Positions 55,403-64,000 of a DNA stretch of 64,000 bases are shown here, in pieces. The DNA is taken from positions 27,910,673 through 27,974,672 of the forward strand of contig OU744732.1 of assembly GCA_916613615.1 (NCBI GenBank). Direction: 5' to 3'. The notes beneath the pieces were generated by a model, which was given only the letters and a program-made list of their open reading frames with translations, searched no databases and was not told the DNA's origin. The DNA comes from Steromphala cineraria (Eukaryota; Mollusca; Gastropoda; Trochida; Trochidae). The position numbers and the translations under genes are program-made. Numbering within the stretch: position 1 is the first letter of the stretch; every line of letters starts with the position of its first letter.

Positions 55403-58177
55403 AGATTTGACAATTACAGTTGAAAAAAGTTGTCGATAAAATCTTGTAGTTCCTGTTCATTGTCAAGGATATAAATGGGAAAGAAAATGGTTGAAGAAAA
55501 GCTAGCTTGTTGACAGTTAAAACGACACTAAAAGTGAGCATAGCTCATGTGAGACAAGAAGTTTGCTAAACGTTGCAGAAATCATATGAAAGACGCAGCA
55601 TCCTTTGATCATTTCATCATGTAAATTTTCTGAACTTAAAGCCGTAAGAATACAACAATAAAATAAGTTATTAGGTCATAACGTTATAAAAAATCCAACT
55701 AGATTCCTATTTCATATAATGTATTTTCATCAGAATCGTTAAGATTTTTCTGGCGAAATGCAAATCTGAAAAACTGATTTATTGAAAATTTTATTGTTGA
55801 GCATTTAGTACACACATAATTTCATCTGATAATGTGTGTCTGAAAACTTTTTTCGATCATTTACTTCATATACTGAACTGAAAAAGAAACGCGACCTTTC
55901 CAAATGTTTCCAGACATGTGTCATGTTACTGTAAAAAAGGTAGTGGGACAAATTTCTGATATTGCAGCATGTTCAAATCCAATTTTGCAAAAATAGAAAA
56001 TCGTAAAAAATCATAGATGCCTTATTTTACTAAAAGTAATGCTTTATCAAAGGGCACAATTTCTAGCGAAATAGATAAAAAGTGTATGTGCATTTCTTTG
56101 TTACCTGTACAGTAACAACCAATCGTCAACCAATAACAAGCAACTTTATAAGCAACTCGTTTTGTTACAATTTGATAGACAAAATGTTTGCGTGTTTATG
56201 ACCGAGTCAAAGGAAGCATCTGCATGCTTGTCAGACAACACGGAATATCATCAACCCTGTAAATGTTCATGTTAAAACATAAAGTTGACAGTTTCATTAT
56301 TGGCACCCTTGCTAGGTAACATGGTAACTGGATAACAATTTAAAGATGGGGCCCCCGTTTTGACAGTCATTCAACGTTTTCTTTATTTTCCAGATGCTTT
56401 GAAATCGGCACCACAATCCGTAATTGCTCATTAGAGAACTAACGCTGATAAGGAGCCTGGATTCGAACACTTTGTTCCATGATCTCATTGTATCAACGAT
56501 TAAACGATAACAATTATTCTCAATAAAGTAATTCGTATACAGAAGATTGCATGAAACACAAGAAAGGTCGAAAACTTTGGTCCAAATTGCCTAGATCTTT
56601 CTCAGAGTGTTTTGCTAAGTTGCACTTTGCTTTCACAAACCACCTGAACCTCTCAATCTATTAACACTGCAAGGTTGTTTACAATCAGAACTGTACAGTT
56701 CTCCGCAAAAAACTTAACTCAAGTGCTTCTATATACGCTAACACTGAACATTATTGACCATAGTTGTAAAATCTAAAACGGCCCATAATCTAGTTTGATT
56801 GTTATGATCATTTGAAATTCAGGTCACTTCGATGAAGTACCACGCTCCCGTTTCTTCATCGGTTAAGAATATACTGTATATATTTATATTTAAAAAAATC
56901 AAATAATGCTATTGAAATATGACTTGCTATCACCATCATCTTCTACTGTTGAAATAGTCGAATCAATAATAGCACGCGATTTATCCATGAGGTTACATTA
57001 GTCTTGCAACAATGCATGGGCTTCAGCTTAGTACATAGACGTGGTGTTGACAGGATGCTTTAACTCTGTAATCAGGTGGTTGTTGTGTTCAGTTTACATA
57101 CACTGAGTAACGGGACTAACAATTATTATTTTTGAACGAAGTGCTTTTACCGTTCTCATAAACAATGCTTAGCTACATGTATGTTTATTGAACACCAATT
57201 AATGAGCAAGAAAATCAAAAATAGATTTTTTTTAAACTGCGATTTCATTTTTAGATGTCGATTGAATGATTGATTGTTTGCGTAACATCACATAAGTGTT
57301 TAAGAAAGTTTTTTAGAAACCATTGATTCTTTTAATAATAGAAAAAGAGAATACATAGAACAAAAGATAATGTAATTTCAATATTAATGATAAAGTGAGG
57401 TTAAATCTTGAATCTCTGATGATTTGGTTTCGTAAGAAAATTTAGTCGCATTACATAAAAGTCCCTTTCATAAGGACAGAGTTGGTGAACTGTGATTCCA
57501 ATTCATTATTGACAAAAAACACTCTCTTACATGGATTAAGATGGAGCAGTGACTTGCATTACATAAAATGCTCAAGCCCGTGAAGTCAATACATTCAATA
57601 GCAACTGACAAGGAGGTAATTTCTTAGAAACGGCGTTTTAGAGACAAAAGAAAGTACCCATTAGAATTTGCTCAAAATAACATAATAATTATCTAAGAGA
57701 CATGTAATCCATTAAATTATGGCACGTTTTCAATGACGCATAAATATGCAGTAGTTTAATTCAAGTGATTGATGTCTGAATAATGTTTTGTGAATATCTT
57801 TGTTTTATGTAGGCATCGGTAAGGAAGAGAATCATATTCCATACCATGTTCAAAATGATATCAATATGTGAAATAGGCATGCTTATTGATTTTCACATAC
57901 AATATGTCTTCTTTGAGAATGAACATTTGTGTGATATCAAAATCAATTTGGGAATAGTTTATCAATATGAAAAAAGACACTTAAAAGAATTCATTGAACG
58001 ATTATGTATCTATTGGTCTTATTAGTTTGAGAATACGAGATCAAAAACTCGAAATATTTGTGATTGAAAATCTGACATTAAACTGTAGTGTGTACTTTCT
58101 TTTGTCCGACAGTATATTGTCACTGTCAGGTGTACTGTAACTAACTGGCGTCTCAAGAAGAGGGCTGCTAAGATGCC
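55403..58177. other. Intergenic, nothing recognised
   Basis: AT-rich with dense stops on both strands; no repeat shared with the rest of the window. Confidence 0.5.
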
Positions 58178-58493
58178 ATTCTCTCCCCACAGAGGCAGAT
58201 CAAGTCATATTGATTTAGCCTCTGCTATATTACGACGCGTTTGTGGGATAGAATGGGAGATGCCTGATTGGAGGCAATCAAAATTAGTTGTGCTGTATCT
58301 TAAATCATCATTTTGGCTACTGAAACAAGGCAAAGGCATTGTGATATGAACCACCCTTTCCATGCGAGAAGCCTCGTCATTTGATTACGAAATTCAAATG
58401 TATTGAGATGAAAGTTTTTTTCGCCAGGGTTTTCGGCGTAATATAACAGAGGCTAAATCAACATGACTTGATCTGCCTCTGTGGGGAGAGAAT
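58178..58493. mobile_element. MITE family B, copy 3
   Basis: The ends ATTCTCTCCCCACAGAGGCA and GCCTCTGTGGGGAGAGAAT are inverted. The interior resembles copy 1 (6207-6539) in opposite orientation, for example TGATTGGAGGCAATCAAA and the CATTGTGATATGAACCACCC segment. No exact target duplication was seen. Confidence 0.88.
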
Positions 58494-60490
58494 GCCGTCG
58501 AAAAGAGTTCTCATTATAGAAAATGCACAGAAACATTCTAGACTAATAAAGAAGTTTACTGTACTATTGACAGATATTTATGATTCAAAGTAATCATTAA
58601 ATAGTTGTACATCCTACGTCCTACATCGATACATGAAAGGGTACTTACATGTATATAATGCCCTGTCTATTTCGGTTTTATTTTATCACATGAAATATGA
58701 GTTAAGACAGTTTGACAGTATCACTACACAAACCAAAAAAAACGATATATTTTAGGTCCGCTTCCATATCCTTTAGCATTAAAAAGCCACTTCGCGATTT
58801 TTACAAAAATCAAACACTTATTGTTCTGCTTTGAAACGAACGTCGATGGCATTATATTTAAATTATAAATTAAATTATATGAATCCAAAAAATCTCACAT
58901 TTTCATCACTAAATGATAATTATATGATAAATTCTTGTTTCTAAAAACAATCTTGTAACAGTCATAACTATTTATGGAAGTCAATTTTACATCTCCTATT
59001 TGCTTGAATACTTTTTATATAACATATCAAACAATATCAAATCAAAACTGTCATTCTGACTGCTTTAGATAACTTTCCAAAATTACGTTTGGTTGATTGA
59101 CGTCCGTCATTGTTCGGTTTTCGATCACAATCCCGACTTCAAACAATCCCGTTGTCCCTATTGTTTATTGTCTCAAAAATGAGATTTACTGTACAAGTCA
59201 TTGCTTCTCATTCAAATGACACTATTTATAAAGATTGGCATATGTGCCCCCAAACAACTCACGGAGTGGCTCTTTAAGATGTAGATATTTTCAATTCATT
59301 AATGCTGTCTGATAATTTATTGTTAATAGGAAATCGGGTTTCTATTGAAGAGCACGAGAGCAAGTAGTTAATTTCTCAAGTTAACGATAAAGCTATGGAA
59401 AGAATATAAACCATCAGCCTTCATCTCATCATACTTTGAACAATCATTGGAATATGTCATATTCGAGATGATAATACAATGATCAAACCAGAAACGATAC
59501 ATAATACTGCATCCCAAATGGACATCACCTATTATCTTAATGTTTATTAGGCTTTCAAACTAGAATGATATCGAGTGATAATGAGTTCTATACAACACGA
59601 GTGAGTAATGTCCCTCAAAATAACAACGCACCTTTTCCTCACCTAATGCAGAGTTTTAAAACTCTAAAAGAGTTAAAACTGTGCTTTAAAATTGCTCACA
59701 GTACCTTAGGTAATTGATTTTCTTCTATATACGAAATATTCTTTGAATCGAAGTAAATAGTTAGAGCCCACCACGGTAGAGACAAAAACAGTTAAAATTG
59801 GAAATGAGCGATTAAGTTTATCACAGGAGTTTAACAGCATGATTGAGACAAGGAGACGTTTTTGAATTTTCAATTTATTTAATATTTTTATCTTTCATTA
59901 GGAGGTTTAATATTTATCAACCATCGCTCGTTATTCTAATGTACTGTGATAGTCTACAATGTATGCCTTAGAATGGAATATCAAAACATTACAAAATTTC
60001 TAATCAGTCATAAAATTGCAAAGGGTTATTTCCTAATTAAGCATACATAAATCATACTCACAGTACACTTTAGTTATGTTTGATGCAAATATGTCCATTT
60101 AAACATTGAAAGGTTTATACTTATTTTAGATGTACATGTATATTGATATTGATAGTAATATGTCCACATAAAATATGTTTTAATATGCGTTCCTACAATG
60201 ATATTTCTATGTCGATTGAATGTAAGAAAATGTTGCACTCACGTAAAGTAAACTTCTTACAGGTATGTTACGCCCTGTTTATGTCGTATTCACAAATGTT
60301 TTACACAGGAAATCTGAAGATCAATCACAGACACTCTGATAAGTTCAACTTGCCAAGTACTAAATGCTGGCTTTGATCTCTAGGCAGGTAGACCACCTGA
60401 TCATAATTATTCCAAGATTCGTAATAACGACATTGTAAGTTAACAATGTCACAAGAGAATAATCTTCTCTCGAAACAGAGAATTTTTGTA
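58494..60490. other. Intergenic, nothing recognised
   Basis: No exon or repeat. A 77-codon frame at 60143-60376 has no recognisable match. Confidence 0.5.
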
Positions 60491-60811
60491 TTACCGTAAT
60501 TGACCTATTTAGCGCCCTGGGCGGTTAAAAAAATGGACAGAGGGGGCGCTTATTAAAATGTGTCAATCATTCAGTCGATTGATAAAAATGTTTGTATATT
60601 CTCGATCTGCATATAGTTTTAAGCGAAAAGTTACAAATCCAATTACCATGATTAAAGAGGAGGACTAAAATCAAGTCTTCAAACCAATTTTTATATAAAT
60701 TTTCATTGGTTTGTCATGAAAGGTATGCCTGGAGAGGGGGCGCTTAATGTTTTTGAAACTAAAAAGGGGGCGCTTATAGGGAGAGGGCGCTTATTGCGTC
60801 AAATACGGTAA
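60491..60811. mobile_element. MITE family I (TTACCGTA ends, GCGCCC-rich)
   Basis: TTACCGTAATTGACCTATTT AGCGCCCT at the left and AGGGCGCTTATTGCGTCAAA TACGGTAA at the right are inverted. The interior repeats GGGGGCGCTTA four times. No coding sequence. Single copy here. Confidence 0.8.
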
Positions 60812-61204
60812 GAATAATTACTCTGCAAAATTGCAAATTTAAGTAAACTGAAAAATAAAACAACGTTCAAATATCAAAGCAAAAACAGTTTTTTAATCAT
60901 ATTTTAAGGATGTACCGGCATCAGAAAATGTTACCCTTAAGACAGGTCGCACATGATTGTAGGAAGAAATATACTGCAGGCTGAAATTAATGATATTGAC
61001 CCTCTTCCTTTTCTTCTGTTGTTTCGTTTCCCCTTTGACCGTTGCTTGATGTTTTGTTTTCGTTGGCTAGGTTTTGTTTTGATAGTCGTATTACCTATAG
61101 TAAAAAGTAAAATATTTTAAAATAATTTTTTTTATTACCTACGAGGGCAGTCATACCGAGGTTCATATTTATCATATGTTGCCCTAGGGCAAAATATCAC
61201 TTTT

Positions 61205-61510
61205 TCATTGTGACGTCACGTTAAAAACACTGCTATGACGTAACGATTCACCTATGACGTCACAAGCTAAACAGGCCGGCGGCGGCTAGTCCGCCTATAC
61301 TGGGAAGTAGTTTTTGAGTATTTTCTTTAATTTTGGGAATACGGTAATAAACAGAATATTATATTCGTGCCCATGACATACTATGTTTACGACACTCGTG
61401 TCTAAATATCAGTATATCCCTTGCTCTCGCTCGGGAAATACTAATATTTAGCCACTCGTGTCGTAAACATATTAGTATTTCATGGACACTCATGTAATAT
61501 CCTCTATATC
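61205..61510. mobile_element. Foldback element family C, copy 2
   Basis: The head has TGACGTCA at 61211 and 61254 and GGCCGGCGGCGGC. The inverted repeat spans about 61356-61500, with arms containing TGTTTACGACACTCGTGT and the loop TTGCTCTCGCTCGGG. Arm sequence differs from copy 1 but the architecture and TCTCTATAT edge agree. Confidence 0.65.
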
Positions 61511-64000
61511 TGTACAGTAAAAGTAACTTCATATCAATTGCAAGAATTTTCCTTTAGTCGGCGAAATTTTAACCTTCCACGTAATTTCATGATTTGGGAG
61601 AAGTAACATTTTAGGACTTGATAAGGCAACAGAAGTCTGATGATATATTTGCTCATTTACCATGAATAAGAAAATGATATAATTAAATAGCATGCAATGT
61701 GGAATGTCTGCTGCTTTTTAGCTATGCAAATGTTATTTAACTTTTTCTGAAAAGTCTGTAGTGCATACATAGTCAACTTTATCAGGTATAATGTTGACTC
61801 AACAGCAAACGACACCATCACCTAACTAAACGATAGCCCAACAAGGAAAAGTTACATCATATCCTCGACAATGAGCTATCATAATTTATAAATTTTGAAC
61901 CATTGGGAATTTGGCACTTGCCAAGAATAAATTTCCCTGAAGCACGATTGATGCAAATGTTTTCGATACAATGAAAAAACGAAAATTAAACTTGTGGTAT
62001 CGATTCATTTTATTTAAAATGTTCTCAGTATAGATCTATCATTATAGTAGTGCACGAAACAACATGACATACATGTAAGTGTTAACAGACAAAAATATGT
62101 ATTCTAGCAATCTTGAAACTCGCATGAATTGAAAATAAGTTAAGAATGAAATACCCCAATCAAGATTATTTATTTTGTGTATTAGTCACGCTGTCATAGG
62201 TTATTTAACACTAATCTTAAAAAGGAAAATGTCCATTTGGGTAATATCTTCATACACAGTTTTAGAAACAATCACTTGCCATGTTTTGAGAGAGTTGGTT
62301 TACAGATGAGTGTGATTCGTCGAGTCAGGAAACACTGATGACCATGTTTGTCCATTACAGCGCTGAAAGGGCTTGTAATCATCTTCTCCTGTCATCGGGT
62401 AATTCAAGAAAGAGATTCAAATTGTGTCATACATGTTACTTCTGAATGTGAATTCAAAATAAATATGTTAACTGTGATATTTCATGTCCCAGTCATCAAA
62501 GTATCCTTTAAAAATTATTTAAATTGTACATTTTATTATACATAATTAATCTCAGACACGAGTGTTTTTTGATGGTCTTTGATTCGTATTTGGAAATGGG
62601 ATGCTATGTCCTTTGGCCTTGTGGCTTCTTTGATAGAAATATACTATATGTAAACATTATACATAGCTTCTCTGTCATCTCTACCAACGGATTTTTTGAG
62701 AAATTATTAGTGAAATTATCATGGTCAGTCTTGGCAGGAAAACAAGGCAAATGATTCATGTAAGTATTGCTAGTGTATGTAACGTATCTACGTGTAGGAA
62801 CGATTACAGATGAAGTTGATACGTTATGCTACTTACGTAGCATCAATTGATAGACAATTTTACGAAAAGTGTACATTCGAATAATAAATACAGAGTTTAA
62901 AGTCTTTATGCTCTTTGTAAACCGACTTTTCTTTTAGGTTATTACCATAAAACATTTTATTTAATTTATCAGTTACAAGATCAGTACATAAAGTAAATCA
63001 GATAAATCTATCACGTAAACATAAATTAAAGACACCTAAAACCAAAAGTTTTTATGTCAGATAAAATGAACAAAATCTAAACTTACCTATTCATATATCT
63101 AACATTTCACGCCGGTAGTTACTTATTTCATACGAAATTCCTATTTCAATCAAACAAATATTTGAAAAAGTTGAAAATGCACCGTAATTAAACTATACTT
63201 GCCTGCACATTGTTTTCATTGTTGATGAATACTTTTTTTCTACTCATCTGACAAGAAAGGTTTACTTTGTTATAGTAAATGAACCGACACCCAGTGAATA
63301 CAATGCATCTACGCTCACACATTTTGATGCCAATCATCACACTATGTCCCAACTGCCAATAAGATATTACAAAACAAAGAGTTAAACAAGGACATCTTAA
63401 CATGTTGGCGTTCAGTTAGTACAATGTATGTCAGATGGTATGGAAATTGATTAAGAAAATATTCATATTTATAATTCCCTGTTTGACAGGCAATGTCGAA
63501 GCATTAATATATGCATGCGTTTGCTTTTGTCCTTCCCGATATACATGTATGTTGAAATGAAAAAGTTTATCATATATCTTGTCAACCCAAATGACAGTGT
63601 GGTTTATCTTAACTGTCATAGGGCTTTAGGAAAAGATTGATTGTTCGAAGCAATGGTATCAAGGCCATTAGGACGCCATTCCTAAGATTGATGTCTTCCA
63701 AAATAACTAATTGCCTATTTTAATGTATCCCAACATTGCAATAATACCAAACCAATTTTAAATATGGGGGTTGATAAATATAAGTTAAAGACATTGCAAT
63801 ATTAAGTAAATTGCTTATAAGATACATAATGTTAAGGGAAATAATGATCATATGGGAAGGAAATAAATTTTGATTGACCATCTTTTAAACTGCATTACGA
63901 GAAAAAACATATTATATTCAGGAGACTTTTATTAGTTGAATAAGGATAACAGTTGTTTTCGATGACAATTGATATATCTTAGATGACATTATTTTTCAAA
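61511..64000. other. Intergenic, nothing recognised
   Basis: Short frames at 62348, 62524 and 63188 were inspected; none shows a family motif. Confidence 0.5.

Noticed and set aside
55222..55413. 63-codon minus-strand frame
   Set aside because: No family match; it overlaps the hammerhead-like motif, and the RSLYLLLRR stretch is just its antisense translation.
63188..63403. 71-codon Cys-containing minus-strand frame as a possible secreted peptide
   Set aside because: No signal peptide, no regular Cys spacing, no convincing splice sites.

Overview
The window is eukaryotic nuclear DNA: AT-rich, intron-bearing, dense in non-autonomous DNA transposons, with short coding exons bounded by GT..AG splice sites. 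The gene content (a NIT-domain receptor guanylate cyclase and a divergent profilin) and the SINE tails (AAGCGC-TTTATTATTATT and GCTGAAATATTGCC..GGCGT types) suggest a marine invertebrate, most likely a mollusc such as a bivalve. The species cannot be named from sequence alone.

Two genes are well supported, both on the + strand. (1) Positions 14189-20747 hold the last six coding exons of a membrane guanylate cyclase: C-terminal part of the NIT sensor, one transmembrane helix, signalling helix and complete class III cyclase domain. All reading phases agree (four phase-1 introns, then one phase-0 intron) and the chain ends in a stop codon. The N-terminal exons were not found. (2) Positions 44684-52960 hold a divergent, probably complete profilin of about 135 residues in two coding exons separated by a 7.85 kb intron. 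A candidate TATA promoter with two TGACGTCA sites lies about 3.6 kb upstream, so a 5' UTR exon there is plausible.

The rest is repeats and unassigned intergenic DNA. Eleven copies of a ~365 bp MITE with TTAA at both ends (family A) are scattered over 7.7-50.2 kb in both orientations. Three copies of a long-TIR MITE (family B, one with an exact 10 bp target duplication) lie at 6.2, 31.5 and 58.2 kb. Smaller families are ~120 bp hairpins (D; 16.3, 24.8, 49.4 kb), foldbacks with TGACGTCA-rich heads (C; 10.6 and 61.2 kb), a 128 bp hairpin (H; 11.4 kb) and a 321 bp MITE (I; 60.5 kb). A decayed Penelope-like GIY-YIG fragment at 26.4 kb lies beside two 94 bp direct repeats with hammerhead-ribozyme-like cores, and a third such core is at 55.4 kb. 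Tandem arrays include a 45 bp minisatellite that repeats the splice acceptor of a cyclase exon, a ~112 bp satellite at 35.4-36.15 kb, a 216 bp (GA)n tract, and a 1.8 kb (CTA)n higher-order array inside the profilin intron.

The two genes have no evident functional link. The most interesting signals are the acceptor-copying minisatellite, the hammerhead-like motifs, the very divergent profilin, a MITE that appears to interrupt an older open frame, and the excess of TGACGTCA palindromes.
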